A stretch of 64,000 nucleotides of DNA from Bryobacterales bacterium (GCA_016713735.1 JADJOP010000005.1:186001-250000); one strand, 5' to 3'. Shown: positions 1 to 11,949, counted from the stretch's first letter. Made by a program: numbers and translations. The notes: generated by a model from the sequence alone, not told the origin.

Positions 1-848
1 TCACGGTCCAGCATCCACGTGTAATCGGTGAGCGACTGCGCAAACGTCGCCTCCAATTTCGGATCATTCAGTCTCTTCGCCATCTCCCGCCGGTGCTCAT
101 CCGGACGCAGCTTCGCCCGCACGAACCCCAACAACGGCGAATCCCCCAACTTGCGCAACTCCTGTTCTGCCCGCTCCAGCGCCGCGCGATCCTGCACCAC
201 AACCGTTCCCTGCCGGATCAAGCAACGCGCCGCCAGGTACGGCTCGCCGATCTCACGGAACTCCCGCTCGGCCATTTCGTACCGCATCGCATAAAAATGC
301 GCCGCCGCAATCTGGTACTTGCGCTCCTTCACCAGTGCCGCTGGCAACCCCGCCTCCGGCGCGGCCGGCACTTGGTCACCGCCCGAGCAATTGGCGAACA
401 CCACATCCTGCGCCTTCTTCCACGCCGCTACGCCCGCATGCTTCTCGCCCAACTGCTTCGTCAACTCGGCAAACTTCCCTTCGGCCCGCCGGAACGCATC
501 CTCGCCGCAGTTCACAAAGCTGTGATACGTGCCCCCCGACACTTCCCGCTCCGGGTGCACCTCTTTCCACATCGTGCGCGTGAAGCCCTGCTGCGCCCGG
601 TCGCCTCCCAAGAACGCCTTCTGTTCCACCGCCGTCAGCGGCCTGCCTTCAAACGACCGCCACGCCACCACCAGAAACCTCCGCCAGTACGTCGGCCACA
701 CAATGCCGATCTTCCCCGACACATACTCGCCTTCAGGAAACCTCGGATAGCTCACCGGCGTGAACACCGCATGCGGGAAAAAAGGACCGCACGAAAGCAC
801 AATCAGGGCCGATACCGCCCCCGCCAGAACCAGTCTTGGAAATGTCAT
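1..848 (-). CDS. Hypothetical exported (lipo)protein, 3' end outside the window
   Basis: The gene starts with an ATG at 848 and runs off the left edge, so about 282 codons are visible and the C-terminus is missing. The N-terminus is a hydrophobic signal ending in VLSC, a plausible though non-ideal lipobox, so a periplasmic lipoprotein is likely. The middle is rich in Ala, Glu and Arg and looks helical, with no catalytic motif I recognise. Its start overlaps the stop of the upstream gene as ATGA, which indicates translational coupling. Codons are G-ending like the other minus-strand genes. Its function is unknown; it is the last visible gene of the glpK-to-cytochrome operon. Confidence 0.7.
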   Translation of the reverse strand, partial: MTFPRLVLAGAVSALIVLSCGPFFPHAVFTPVSYPRFPEGEYVSGKIGIVWPTYWRRFLVVAWRSFEGRPLTAVEQKAFLGGDRAQQGFTRTMWKEVHPEREVSGGTYHSFVNCGEDAFRRAEGKFAELTKQLGEKHAGVAAWKKAQDVVFANCSGGDQVPAAPEAGLPAALVKERKYQIAAAHFYAMRYEMAEREFREIGEPYLAARCLIRQGTVVVQDRAALERAEQELRKLGDSPLLGFVRAKLRPDEHRREMAKRLNDPKLEATFAQSLTDYTWMLDR

Positions 849-1630
849 CGCAAACTCTCTAACGCGGCGTCGTACGCCTCTTTGGTCCACGGTTTCGGAT
901 GAAACAGGTACACCCGCCCCCGCCACCGCGGCGGCACCTGCAGCGACTCATCCGTCGACAACCCCAAACTCGTCCGGCACAGCGGCTCAGTCAACACTTC
1001 GCCCCGGTTCAACTGCCGCCGGATCTCCTCGGCGTCCGGCCCCATGCGGAACAACATCGGCACCGCTTCATCCACAGGCAACCCGCCAATCCAGCGGTCC
1101 CCTTCACACCAGCTCGCCAGCGCCGTCATCGTAATCGGCACCCGCTTCGGCAGCGCCCCCCGCAGCCGCGTCATGATCATCGAATAAAACGCCCGGTCGA
1201 TCTCGCCCGCGTCAAAGTCGATCTGCACCGCCTTCAGCACCGCATCGTCGAACACCCGCATCAGGTGCTCCGCCACTTTGTCGGCCTGCAGCGGATTGCC
1301 ATCGATCTTTTTGGCCTCAATCCGCACCACCGCCATCAACGGCGTCTTCGGCGTCAACAACAGCGGCTGCTTGCGCCGCTCCAGCCGGGGCTCCCCCTCG
1401 CCTTCAATGAAAATGTGCCCCAATAGCACGGCAATGCCCGCTTCCTCTGGATCGAGGAACCGCAAATCCTCCGGCCGCTCCCAGGCCCACAACACCACAT
1501 CCGGCATCCCGTCCATCGACGGCGTCCACATCCGCATTAACTGCGGCATCACCAAGTTCAGCCCATTGCCGATCAGAACAAACGCCACGACGAGCACGAC
1601 CCCGCGCAGCCACCCCGGCCAGTGCTTCAT
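845..1630 (-). CDS. Hypothetical membrane-anchored protein
   Basis: This 261-residue protein has one N-terminal transmembrane segment (about residues 9-28) after a short basic start, followed by a soluble domain. It is probably anchored in the inner membrane facing the periplasm. I recognise no family motif. It starts 3 bases after the stop of the aldo/keto reductase and ends with an ATGA overlap into the next gene, so it belongs to the same operon. A weak GTGAGGT ribosome site precedes the ATG. The pairing of two exported unknowns downstream suggests that they act together, but that is only inference. Confidence 0.7.
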   Translation of the reverse strand: MKHWPGWLRGVVLVVAFVLIGNGLNLVMPQLMRMWTPSMDGMPDVVLWAWERPEDLRFLDPEEAGIAVLLGHIFIEGEGEPRLERRKQPLLLTPKTPLMAVVRIEAKKIDGNPLQADKVAEHLMRVFDDAVLKAVQIDFDAGEIDRAFYSMIMTRLRGALPKRVPITMTALASWCEGDRWIGGLPVDEAVPMLFRMGPDAEEIRRQLNRGEVLTEPLCRTSLGLSTDESLQVPPRWRGRVYLFHPKPWTKEAYDAALESLR

Positions 1631-1633
1631 ACC

Positions 1634-2593
1634 TCACCCGCCGGCGTAGACGTTCAGCGAGGCCCGCTCCGTGTTCCGCTTCCAGTCCTCCAAATCAGGA
1701 CCCTTCAGCTTGTCGGCCCGCTGCCGCAGCGACGACATCATCGTGTCGCTCAACGGCTCGAACTCCTTCGCAATCCGCACATCGTCTTCAAGCTGCCCGA
1801 TCGTCGTGCACCCCACCGCCGCCGTGTGAATCTGCAGCGTCAGCGCATAGCGCAGGCAATCGCGCACGCTGAACGACTGCAGCAGCTTCGCGTTGGCCAG
1901 CGTCTTCATCGCCTGCACGCCCAACTCCTGCTTGTTGGCCTCGCGCAACACGATGCGCTCAAAGCTCAAGTACCCCGTATCGGCGATGTGCAGCGGCATC
2001 AGAATCGTATCGAAGCCCTTGTAGCGCTTCAGCATCTCGGCGTGCACGTTCGGATCGCGGTGCCCCGTGAAGCCGATAAACCGGCACTTGCCCTCCTTCT
2101 TCGCCGCCTCAAACGCCTCAATCGCCCCGCCCGGCGCAAAGATCTTGTCCACCTCTTCCATCTCGCCCACGGCGTGAATCTGCCACAAGTCGAGATAGTC
2201 CGTCTTCAATCGCTTCAGCGACTCTTCCAGCTGCTTGCGCGCCCCGTCGCGTGTGCGGTCCATCGCCTTCGAGGTGACGAACACTTCCTTGCGCACGCCC
2301 TCCAGCGCCTTGCCATACACCTCTTCCGAACGCCCATCCCAGTACACATGCGCGTTGTCGAAGTAGTTCAGGCCGAGGTCATACGCCCGCCGCGTGATCG
2401 CCACCGCTTCCTCAAACGTGCACAGCGGAAACCGCCCGCCCGCCTGCCCGATCACGGTTAGCTCCACGCCCGTCTTGCCAAACTTGCGTTTCGGAATCCC
2501 GCCGCCGCTCGGCTTGGCCGCACTCTTCGCCGGGGCCTGCGCCTGCAGCGCCGCCGCCGACATCACGCCGCCCACAAACACTCGTCGCTTCAT
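1634..2593 (-). CDS. Exported aldo/keto reductase
   Basis: This is an NAD(P)H-dependent aldo/keto reductase of about 319 residues. The mature part begins with the usual strand signature (KTGVELTVIGQAGGRFP). It carries the family Asp/Tyr region (LNYFDNAHVYWDG...EEVYG), the Lys in VFVTSKAMD and the His in DLWQIH. I chose the ATG at 2593 (MKRRVFVGG) rather than an upstream ATG at 2662: a GGAGGA ribosome site lies 7 bases before it, and the longer form would overlap the upstream isomerase. The N-terminus is a signal peptide (MKRRVFVGGVMSAAALQAQA), possibly Tat. A second member of the same kind lies at 42.7 kb. The substrate is unknown. Confidence 0.88.
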   Translation of the reverse strand: MKRRVFVGGVMSAAALQAQAPAKSAAKPSGGGIPKRKFGKTGVELTVIGQAGGRFPLCTFEEAVAITRRAYDLGLNYFDNAHVYWDGRSEEVYGKALEGVRKEVFVTSKAMDRTRDGARKQLEESLKRLKTDYLDLWQIHAVGEMEEVDKIFAPGGAIEAFEAAKKEGKCRFIGFTGHRDPNVHAEMLKRYKGFDTILMPLHIADTGYLSFERIVLREANKQELGVQAMKTLANAKLLQSFSVRDCLRYALTLQIHTAAVGCTTIGQLEDDVRIAKEFEPLSDTMMSSLRQRADKLKGPDLEDWKRNTERASLNVYAGG

Positions 2594-2625
2594 CCCAGTC
2601 CTCCCCTCACACTCTCTTGCGAACC

Positions 2626-3486
2626 CTACGCCGAAGCCAGTCCCCGCAGGTTCCAGCCGCAAATCTTGCTGGCCTCCATCTTATCCCCGTCCGGCCCCGG
2701 CCAATGCGTTTCCAAACTCAACCAGCCCTGGTAGCCATCGGCCATCAACGCCGCGATCTGTCCCTTCCAATCGATGCTCCGCGTGCCCAGCGGACCCCAC
2801 ACCGGCTTGTGCCCTTCCATGTGGCAGTCCTTCGTATGCACATGCACAATGCGGTTCTTCGGCAGCAAGCCATAGCCATACGGGAACGGATTCTCACCCG
2901 CGCACACGCTGTTCGCCGGATCCCACACCAGCTTCACGTTCTCATTCGGAATCGCCTTCAACGCCGCCGCCGCTTCCGTCGCCGTAGCCACGTTGCAGGC
3001 ATGCTCGTTTTCCAGCCCGATGATCAGGCCCGTCGACTTCACCTGCTCGGCCAGCCCGCTCACCGCCGTCACCACGGCGTCAAAGCACTGCGGCGGATCC
3101 ACCGTCCGCCAGTATGTGAACACGCGGATGATCTTCGCCCCCGTCTTCTCGCAGACCTTCACCGCATGCTCCAACAGCCGCGGCTGATCGGCAAACGTGT
3201 GCTTGGCGTTGAAGGTGTCCTGCTGGAACCGCGGGTCGATCTCCGGCCCTCCCGGCAGCACGCACTTCAGAATCGGCGACGCAATCGAGATGATCTCCAT
3301 CCCATACCGGCCGCACAACTCCACCGTCTTATCGAGCTCCTCATCGCTCAGGTCCATGATGTTCTTGCCCCACACAACGCGCAGCTCCGCGCCCGTCATG
3401 CCGATGGACTTCATGGCCTCCAGCGCCAGCCCCAGTTGAGGCGAAAATTCGTCCGTGATCGATGCAATACGCAGTTTGGGATTCAT
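2626..3486 (-). CDS. Sugar phosphate isomerase/epimerase, TIM barrel
   Basis: This 286-residue protein fits the xylose-isomerase-like TIM barrel family (AP endonuclease 2 fold). Typical elements are an early strand RIASITDEFSP, the Glu-bearing GLENEH strand, LVWDPANS, a His/Asp pair in VHVHTKDCH, and the late metal ligand strand LSLETHW. It lacks an export signal, so it is probably a cytoplasmic sugar or keto-inositol isomerase/epimerase. It lies between a CRTAC1 gene (20 bases upstream) and the aldo/keto reductase. Isomerase and AKR next to each other suggest a shared sugar pathway. The exact substrate cannot be read from the sequence. Confidence 0.85.
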   Translation of the reverse strand: MNPKLRIASITDEFSPQLGLALEAMKSIGMTGAELRVVWGKNIMDLSDEELDKTVELCGRYGMEIISIASPILKCVLPGGPEIDPRFQQDTFNAKHTFADQPRLLEHAVKVCEKTGAKIIRVFTYWRTVDPPQCFDAVVTAVSGLAEQVKSTGLIIGLENEHACNVATATEAAAALKAIPNENVKLVWDPANSVCAGENPFPYGYGLLPKNRIVHVHTKDCHMEGHKPVWGPLGTRSIDWKGQIAALMADGYQGWLSLETHWPGPDGDKMEASKICGWNLRGLASA

Positions 3487-3506
3487 ACGAATCCACTAGT
3501 GTATCG

Positions 3507-5132
3507 CTACCGCGCGATCCCGCTCGACTCGTCCACCACCAGGTGTTGATTCGCTTTCACCCCGCTGAAACGCTGCTTCACCCCCGACGGCCACTCCACG
3601 CTCAACGTCACCGCCGCGTCTCGCGCCAGCCCGAAATGCACCGCCAGATCGCTCGCCGAACAATAGCTCGATCCGCTCCGCGCCAACTGTGCCTGCTTGC
3701 CCCCGCCTGACTCTACCCGCACCACCGCGCCCAGCCCGTTCCGGTTCGACTTCGTCCCCCGCAGCCGCACGCTCAGCCAGTTGTTCGCCGACCCGCCATC
3801 GTTGCGCAGCAGGTAACCCGGCCCATGATTCGTGCTCACCAGCAAATCCAAATCCCCGTCGCGATCAAAGTCCCCATACGCCGCCCCGCGCCCCACCACC
3901 GGCCGCTGCAAGTGTGGCCCCGCCGCCTTCGTCACCTCTTCAAACTTGCCCTTACCCACATTGCGGAACAGATGCGGCGCCTGCGCGAACGCCACCTTCG
4001 GCTGCACGCGCTGAATCTCCTCCTCGATATGCCCGTTGGCCGCAAACAAATCCAGCCACCCGTCGTTATCGAAATCCCAAAAGAACACCGCGAACGCCAG
4101 TGACAACAGCGATGCCCGCCCCACATTCGACCGCGGTGCCTCGTCCACAAACAACCCGTTCCCCTCGTTGTGATACAGCCCCAACATCTGGTTCGAAAAA
4201 TTCCCCACCAGCAAATGCGCCCGCCCCGACCGGTCATAATCCGCCGCATCCACACCCATCGCCCCGCGCGCCACGCCATCCTCGCCAAACGCCACCCCCG
4301 CCGCTAGCCCCTCTTCCTTGAACTTCCCGTTCTTCAAATTCCGGTACAACTTATTCGGCTGCGTATCGTTGGCCACAAACAAATCCGGCCACGAATCCCC
4401 ATCCACATCCAACACCGCCACCCCTAGCGATTTCGATGTCGCATCCGCCACGCCCGCCTGCACGCTGGCATCCGCAAACTTCCCGCCCCCCAAATTGCGA
4501 TACAACTTCGACGGCGAAGCCTTATACGACTCCGGCGTGCAATACGACTTCTTCGCCCCATCCAGCGAACACCACAAATCGGCCTTCACTGACCACTGCA
4601 CATAGTTCGCCACAAACAAATCCAGCAGCCCGTCTTTGTCATAGTCCACCCACGCCGCCGACGTCCCGAACGCCGCGTTCTTGATCCCGCTCGCCGCCGT
4701 CACATCGCGGAACCGCCCGCCCTCATTGCGGAATAAACGGTCCCCTTCAAGAAACGTGATGTAGACATCATCCCGCCCGTCGTTGTCGTAATCCCCCACC
4801 GCCACGCCCATCCCATAGCCTTCCACCTGCAACCCGCTCTGCGCCGTGATGTTCGTGAACGTCCCGTTGCGGTTGTTTCGATACAACGCCGGATACGACC
4901 TCTTCCCCCGAGGCGTCCAATCCCGCGAATTTACGAACAGCACGTCCAGCCAGCCGTCGCCATCCACATCCAGAAACGCGCACCCCGCCCCCATCGTCTC
5001 CGGCAAATACTTCTTCCCCGTCTTGCCCGCGTTATGCCGGAATTGAATCCCCGCCGCCGCCGTCACATCGGTGAACTTCACCTGCGCCATCGCGCACGCC
5101 GCCACCGCCGCCAGCATCACCACCCGTTTCAT
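3507..5132 (-). CDS. CRTAC1-family protein: FG-GAP/VCBS repeats plus ASPIC/UnbV domain
   Basis: This is a 541-residue exported protein. The signal peptide is MKRVVMLAAVAACAMAQ, followed by VKFTDVTAAAGIQFRHN, the usual start of this family. Repeated Ca-binding motifs of the form DVDGDGWLDVLFVN, DYDNDGRDDVY and DFDRDGDLDLLV indicate a beta-propeller of FG-GAP/VCBS repeats. The last about 80 residues (NNWLSVRLRGTKSNRNGLGA onward) form the ASPIC/UnbV domain. Family members are secreted or surface-associated and poorly characterised. Its start overlaps the stop of the cytochrome gene by 4 bases (ATGA), so the two are translationally coupled. It probably acts in the periplasm or at the cell surface, with the cytochrome as a likely partner. 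Confidence 0.9.
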   Translation of the reverse strand: MKRVVMLAAVAACAMAQVKFTDVTAAAGIQFRHNAGKTGKKYLPETMGAGCAFLDVDGDGWLDVLFVNSRDWTPRGKRSYPALYRNNRNGTFTNITAQSGLQVEGYGMGVAVGDYDNDGRDDVYITFLEGDRLFRNEGGRFRDVTAASGIKNAAFGTSAAWVDYDKDGLLDLFVANYVQWSVKADLWCSLDGAKKSYCTPESYKASPSKLYRNLGGGKFADASVQAGVADATSKSLGVAVLDVDGDSWPDLFVANDTQPNKLYRNLKNGKFKEEGLAAGVAFGEDGVARGAMGVDAADYDRSGRAHLLVGNFSNQMLGLYHNEGNGLFVDEAPRSNVGRASLLSLAFAVFFWDFDNDGWLDLFAANGHIEEEIQRVQPKVAFAQAPHLFRNVGKGKFEEVTKAAGPHLQRPVVGRGAAYGDFDRDGDLDLLVSTNHGPGYLLRNDGGSANNWLSVRLRGTKSNRNGLGAVVRVESGGGKQAQLARSGSSYCSASDLAVHFGLARDAAVTLSVEWPSGVKQRFSGVKANQHLVVDESSGIAR

Positions 5133-7837
5133 CGCACCCTCGCTGAGCTCTCATGTTCATGAATCATCTGCCGCTCGTTGTTGTCCTCCGGACTCAACGC
5201 CCGCTGCTTGAACGTCCCCTCCTGCGACGACTCGTCCGCCTTGAACCGCCGGAACAACTTCTCCTCCCGCTCCGCCAGCTCCATCTTTCCCAACCCCCGG
5301 TAACACAGCATCAGCGTGTAGTGCGCCTGCAAGTCCTCCGGGTCGATCAACAACACCCGCTCCAGCGTCCCCACCGCCTCGCCATACTTTTTTTGCAGGA
5401 ACTGCACCCGCGCAATCTGGTTCAACACCACCCGGTCGCGCGGATACTGCGCCTCCACCTTCGCCAGCGCCGCCACCGCCTTGTCATACTCCCCGGCGGC
5501 CTTCTCAATCATCGCCTGGAAGAAGTGAATCCGCCCCAGCTTGGAATCGCGCCGCAGCGCCTCCTCGATCAACGGCCGCGCCGCCTCCGTCTCGCCCTCC
5601 TGAATCAACGCCCGCGCCACGTTCAACCACCCATCGGCATACTCGGGCTCGGCCTCGGTCACCTTGCGGAACGCATACTCGGCGGCCTTCAAATCCCCCT
5701 GCAGCAGCAGCCCGATGCCCCAATCGTTCCACCGCTCGCGGTCCTGCTTCGTCGCCAACGGCTTCCACTCCGTCGCCTCGCCCGCCCCCGCCAGGTTCAT
5801 CGTCGCCTTGCCCGTCGCCAGCGTCACAATCGGCAAATCCGGAATCTCGCCCTTGATCGCCCCCGAAACATTCTTCGGGATATTTGTTTTTGCGAACGTG
5901 TACGCGCGCGAATCATGGTTCTTGTCCGCGTTCGTATCGCCGGCCACCGGCTGCCCCGCATACGCATACTGCGTGTAGTAGTGCGAAAACTTGCGGTAAT
6001 TCAACTTCGCCTCAAACTGCACCGGCCCCTTCGCATCCTTCGGAATGTTCACCCGGTAGTGCGCCACATCGGCCGCGCCCGGCGGAATCATCCGCACATA
6101 CAACACGCTCCGCGTCTGCCACGCATTCCTCTTATTCACCGGATTGCCCGCGCCATCCAATTGATAGCTGCGGTAAAAATGCGCCCCCGGCTCCACCGGA
6201 CCCTTCCCGCCCTCCTCCACATCACCGCTCAAAAAGACCGTCTTCCCCGTCGCATCCTTGCCCGTCACCTCCAGCCAGATATCGAAGGAGTCCACCGTCC
6301 CCGCCGGAAAGAAGTGCCCGATCTTCCGCGTCCGCACCACCACATCCAGCCGCACCGAACTCCCCGGTTGGAACTTCACGCCCGCGCGGTCCACCGGCGC
6401 CGCCACCTGCCCCACCTCGCGCAAGAAGTACGGACCGCCGCCCTCTGCCTCCTCCCCCTGCGCAAACGTCGAACTCAACACCGGCGCATCCGCCCGCCGC
6501 CGCATCTCCACCTCGCGCTTGTCCTCATTCACCGGCGACGCCGCGAAAATATCCACCGAAATGAAGCCCGACTTCAGGAACTTCTCCGTCTCGGCCAACT
6601 GCTTCGCATCCTTGTTCACATACGCCACCGCCGTGTTCGCCGCCGCGAAACGATGGTTGTGCACCTTGCCATTCCGGTTCCCCGGATCTCTCGAATCCAC
6701 CAGCGGCATGTGGCAGTCGTTGCACGTGCTCGTCTGCGCCGGATAGTAGAAGCTCCGCGCCCCTTGGCCTGAAACGCCGCTCGCCTGCCAGTTGTCGTAA
6801 TCGTTAAACCCGCGCAGCCAGCGGTAATTGTTCACCGGCTCATCCAGGTGCACCTTGTGGCACGCCGAACAATACTCCGCGCTGTCAGCCCGCATGAACG
6901 GCTTCAAAAACGTGCGCCGGTGCGGCTCCGGATCGAGATACGTCAGAAACTCATCCAGCTTGCGGATATACGGATTCCTACTCGACGCCAACTCATGCAG
7001 CGGCGGATACTCCACGACGAACCCGCTGTTCCCCATCGTCCCGCTCACGTGCGAAATCGCATGACAGCTCAAACACCCCAACCCCGTCTGCGCCTCCGGC
7101 GTGTCGATCTGATCCTTGATCGGCTGATCAAACCGCCCATTGAAAAACACCGCGTGGTCATGGCACGCCGCGCACCACTTCGAACCCTTCGTCCCGCTCA
7201 ACTCCTGCATGTGCTCAATCGACTTCCGGTAGAACTGGTTGTTGAACGACGCGAAGTGGTGCATCGAGCTTTCCCACTGCTCGTAAATGTCCTTGTGGCA
7301 ACTCCCGCACAGCTTCGAGTCCATGAAGAAGTTCGACGGAATGATCCCATTCACGTTCGTGTTCGCCGACGACGGCCAGAACGGCGACTTCGGCCCCGCC
7401 CCTTCTTCCTCCATCGACGTCGGCACCACCAGCGAATTCCGGATGCGCAGCTTCGGGTCCGGGAAGAACCGCTCATACCCCCGCGCGCCCACCGCCAGCA
7501 ACAGCGCCGCCGCCAGCGCCACGCGATACTCCCGCGACGGCACACGCAACAACAACACCAACCCCACCAGCCCAATCACAATGTGCGCGCCAAGAATCGC
7601 CTGGTTCTCTAACACCGCGCCCTTCCACGTCAGGTACGCCCCCAGCAACGTCGAAGCGCCCAGCGCCGCCAGCGCCGCTTTCGGCAACCAACGCGCCCCC
7701 GCCACAAACAACGCCGCGCCCAAAAACACATGCGCCAGAACATTCGTCATGTAGAAAATGCTGGCCGTGGCGAAGCCCGCAATGTAGCCCGTGCTCACCA
7801 GCCACGCAAGAAACAGAATGCCAACGACCTGCTTCAA
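5129..7837 (-). CDS. Membrane-bound five-haem c-type cytochrome with C-terminal TPRs
   Basis: This is a 902-residue protein. The first about 125 residues contain roughly four hydrophobic segments. A periplasmic region then carries five CxxCH haem-binding motifs: CGSCH, CAACH, CLSCH, CSACH and CNDCH. The arrangement resembles cytochrome c554-like multihaem proteins. A beta-rich region follows, and the last about 170 residues are TPR-like (AEYAFRKVTEAEPEYADGW, NQIARVQFLQKKYGEAVGTL). Haem attachment in the periplasm is expected. It sits between two ASPIC/UnbV proteins, a repeated association here that suggests an electron-transfer or surface complex. The acceptor and donor are unknown. The start is the ATG at 7837; the gap to the upstream gene is 19 bases. 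Confidence 0.88.
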   Translation of the reverse strand: MKQVVGILFLAWLVSTGYIAGFATASIFYMTNVLAHVFLGAALFVAGARWLPKAALAALGASTLLGAYLTWKGAVLENQAILGAHIVIGLVGLVLLLRVPSREYRVALAAALLLAVGARGYERFFPDPKLRIRNSLVVPTSMEEEGAGPKSPFWPSSANTNVNGIIPSNFFMDSKLCGSCHKDIYEQWESSMHHFASFNNQFYRKSIEHMQELSGTKGSKWCAACHDHAVFFNGRFDQPIKDQIDTPEAQTGLGCLSCHAISHVSGTMGNSGFVVEYPPLHELASSRNPYIRKLDEFLTYLDPEPHRRTFLKPFMRADSAEYCSACHKVHLDEPVNNYRWLRGFNDYDNWQASGVSGQGARSFYYPAQTSTCNDCHMPLVDSRDPGNRNGKVHNHRFAAANTAVAYVNKDAKQLAETEKFLKSGFISVDIFAASPVNEDKREVEMRRRADAPVLSSTFAQGEEAEGGGPYFLREVGQVAAPVDRAGVKFQPGSSVRLDVVVRTRKIGHFFPAGTVDSFDIWLEVTGKDATGKTVFLSGDVEEGGKGPVEPGAHFYRSYQLDGAGNPVNKRNAWQTRSVLYVRMIPPGAADVAHYRVNIPKDAKGPVQFEAKLNYRKFSHYYTQYAYAGQPVAGDTNADKNHDSRAYTFAKTNIPKNVSGAIKGEIPDLPIVTLATGKATMNLAGAGEATEWKPLATKQDRERWNDWGIGLLLQGDLKAAEYAFRKVTEAEPEYADGWLNVARALIQEGETEAARPLIEEALRRDSKLGRIHFFQAMIEKAAGEYDKAVAALAKVEAQYPRDRVVLNQIARVQFLQKKYGEAVGTLERVLLIDPEDLQAHYTLMLCYRGLGKMELAEREEKLFRRFKADESSQEGTFKQRALSPEDNNERQMIHEHESSARVR

Positions 7838-7856
7838 CCGCTCACTCCTTACCGCT

Positions 7857-10447
7857 TCATTCCGTCACCCGGCCGCCCCGCACCAACGCCCGCAACGGCC
7901 GCAGTGCAGGCCTTGTATTGTACGTCTGGCGCCAGCGGAGATGCTCCTCCGAATTCGGAAACCGCTCGCCCGCCCCATACGGATAGCCCGTCATCCCGCG
8001 AAACGGCAGCGGCTCCACCGTCTGCGAATACGCCGTGTTCGCATCCTGGTCCTTTGCCCAACCCTCCACCACCAGCACAAAGCTCCGCGTCATCCCCTCC
8101 GCCAGCCGGGGCAGGGAAGCGCCGTCAAACCGCAACACCGCCTCATCCCCCGAACCCATAATCACCAACCGGTCATCCGCGCGCCCCAACAAGTCATCGA
8201 GCGCCCCATACCGCGTATACAACCCCGCCGTCGGATTCCACATCCCCTCCGCCAGCGGCCCCTCGTAATGAAACATTTCCGGCTCTTTCCGTTCCGGATG
8301 AATCGTCGCCCGCGAAAACCCGCGGAACCGCAGCTCCGTCTCCGCCAACCGCAGCTCGCGCCCCACCACCTCCGCCGTGCTCTCGGCCACCGCCGCCGCC
8401 GTCCAATGCAACGCCAGGTTCGTGCTCACCCGCAATCGCCGCGTTCCCTCCGGCAACCGCCCCGCCAGTTCCACCGCAATCGTCTTCGGCTTCCCCGCCG
8501 GCATGCCCATCTCTTCATACACCGTGTGCCAGCGCCCATCCGCCGTCTGCGCCTCCAGCTTCGGCAGCGCCAATGCCTTGCCCCGCTGCGCCAGCCCGAG
8601 GAACGTACTCCCATCGGCCCAATCCACCCAACCCGTCATCACCAGCACCGGCTGCTGCCACCGCGCCGCCGCCTCCGGCCACTCCATCTCGGCCCCCCAT
8701 CGGCCCCCGTGCAACCGCAGCGCCACAAGCCCGCGCGCCACCGCCAGCTTCATCGCCGGATACGGCGGCGATTGAAACTTCTCATTGCTCACCAACCGCG
8801 TCCCCCGCGCATGATCCACCGCCAGCAGCCGCACCCGGTCCAGATACGTCACCTCGGCCAGCTCTTCTGTGATCCGCACCTCATACCGCCCGTCGCGCTC
8901 CCGCAACGCCCCCTCCGGCAACACCACGGCCTCTTCGCGATCCGTCGGAAAATACTCCCCGCCCCCCGCCGCCGCGCCCAGTGGAGCCACGCCCAACACA
9001 TCCGTGATGTACTGAAACTCCCGCCCATTCCACGTCCACACCGTCGGGCACGACCCCGACAACCGCTGCGCCTCCTTGAACACCAGCGCCCGGTTCACCG
9101 GCTGCCGCGCCTCGCTCTGAATCAATCCATTCGGCCACGTGATCCGCACCGCATCCAGCGTCTTCACCGCCGGCACGTCGAACCGCAGCGGCTCGCCCCG
9201 GTAAATCCGCTTGCGATAAAAACTCCCCGCCTTCACCTCCACCTCGGCCCCCTCGGCCAATTTCAGATTCTTCACTCCGATGAGCCGCACGCTCACCCAG
9301 CCGCCCCCGGCGGGCTTGGCCTCCGCCCCTGCCGCGGCAAATCGTGGCGCCCCCGTCGCCTCATACTTCCCCGCCAGCCGGTCGCGATACAACACGCTCG
9401 CCCGCCCCTCGTAATGCACCAGCAAATCCATCCCCCGCGTGTCCGGCACATACCGGAACGCCACCCCCGACCGCGCCTCCCCCGCCACAAACGGAAACTC
9501 CGCCGTCGCGTCCTCAAACCCCTGCTCCATCCGGTTCCGCATCAACGCGCAGCGATCTCCTAACAACACCAGGTCGAGATCATAGTCATGGTCGAAATCC
9601 AACCACACCGCCGCCCGGTACACGCCCTCCGGCGCACCCAGCTTCTGCTCCACAAACCCCTTCCCCGCCGCCCGCAACAACACCGGCTTGCCCGCGCGAA
9701 ACACCACCTTGTCCCGCAAGCCATCATTGTTGAAATCCCCCCGCGCCTCCGCAAGCGGCTCCGGCGCAACCGGCGGCGGCGCCTCCGGCCGCTCATCGAT
9801 CACCTCGGAATAGAAGCTCCACTCCATGTCCTCCGGAACCGGCGAGGCCTCGGCCTCCTTCTTCGCCTGCTGGAACAGCGCCAACCTCCGCCGCGCCTCT
9901 TCCATCTCGCCCGCCTGACGCAACAAATTGAACAACTGAAAATGCGGTGCCGCCAACTGCGGAGCCAGCTTCGCCGCCAGCTCAAACTCCCGCCGCGCCT
10001 CGTTCAACCGCCCCGCCAGCTTGTGCAGCGCCCCCAGGTTGTACCGCGTCACCGGCTCATCCGGCGCCAGCCGCGCCATCTCCTCCAACTGCCGCTGCGC
10101 CTTTTCATACTCCCCAGCCTTTTTATACTGAATCCCCAAATTGAACCACGTCTGCGGAATCTTCCCGTCCAACTTCTGCGCCCGCTCTAGCTCCGCCACG
10201 CCCTCGCTCGTCTTCCCCGCCGCGAGCAACGCAATGCCCAGGTTCACCCGGTCTTCCACTGCCGCGCCCGCCGTCGCCACCGCCTGCCGGAACTGCGCCA
10301 CCGCCAGCTCATGCGTCGTCGGATTCTCAAAGAACGCCTTGCCCAAATTGCGAAACCGCGCCAGGCTCTCGCCCGCCCGCCCACCCAAATGCCCGCCCGT
10401 CTGCCCGCCCGCCATCATCACGGCGAGCAGCACTACAGCGCCACGGA

Positions 10448-10460
<13 letters not shown>
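7857..10460 (-). CDS. TPR plus FG-GAP plus UnbV-like large exported protein
   Basis: I start this at the ATG at 10460 (MPQLIRGAVVLLAVMMAGG, a signal peptide) because AAGGAC lies upstream; an ATG at 10481 would add seven residues. The product is about 867 residues. Residues about 25-220 contain TPRs (FNLGIQYKKAGEYEKAQRQL). Next come FG-GAP repeats (DFNNDGLRDKVVF, DFDHDYDLDLVLL), then an ASPIC-like stretch (VSVRLIGVKNLKLAEGAE). A long C-terminal beta region begins near CPTVWTWNGREFQYITDVLG, a signature I associate with large CRTAC1-type proteins. It overlaps the end of glpK by 13 bases and precedes the multihaem cytochrome by 19 bases. A scaffold role at the cell surface is inferred. Confidence 0.85.
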
Positions 10461-11926
<1,466 letters not shown>

Positions 11927-11942
11927 GATCGGTACCTGCGAA

Positions 11943-11949
11943 TTATAAT
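11943..11949 (+). promoter_or_regulatory. Candidate -10 element (TTATAAT) in the glpK divergent gap
   Basis: TATAAT ends 12 bases before the ATG at 11962. No good -35 hexamer is visible. The same ATAATGGAAT string at the same distance precedes the copper-protein gene at 17945, which supports a real promoter giving a very short leader. Confidence 0.4.

Noticed and set aside
2594..2662. Longer start for the aldo/keto reductase
   Set aside because: It would overlap the isomerase gene and hide the signal peptide; GGAGGA precedes the ATG at 2593.
5153..6772. Plus-strand open frame of 539 codons opposite the cytochrome
   Set aside because: It is an Arg/His/Leu/Pro-rich mirror of the real gene, caused by the high GC; the cytochrome on the other strand has haem motifs and TPRs.
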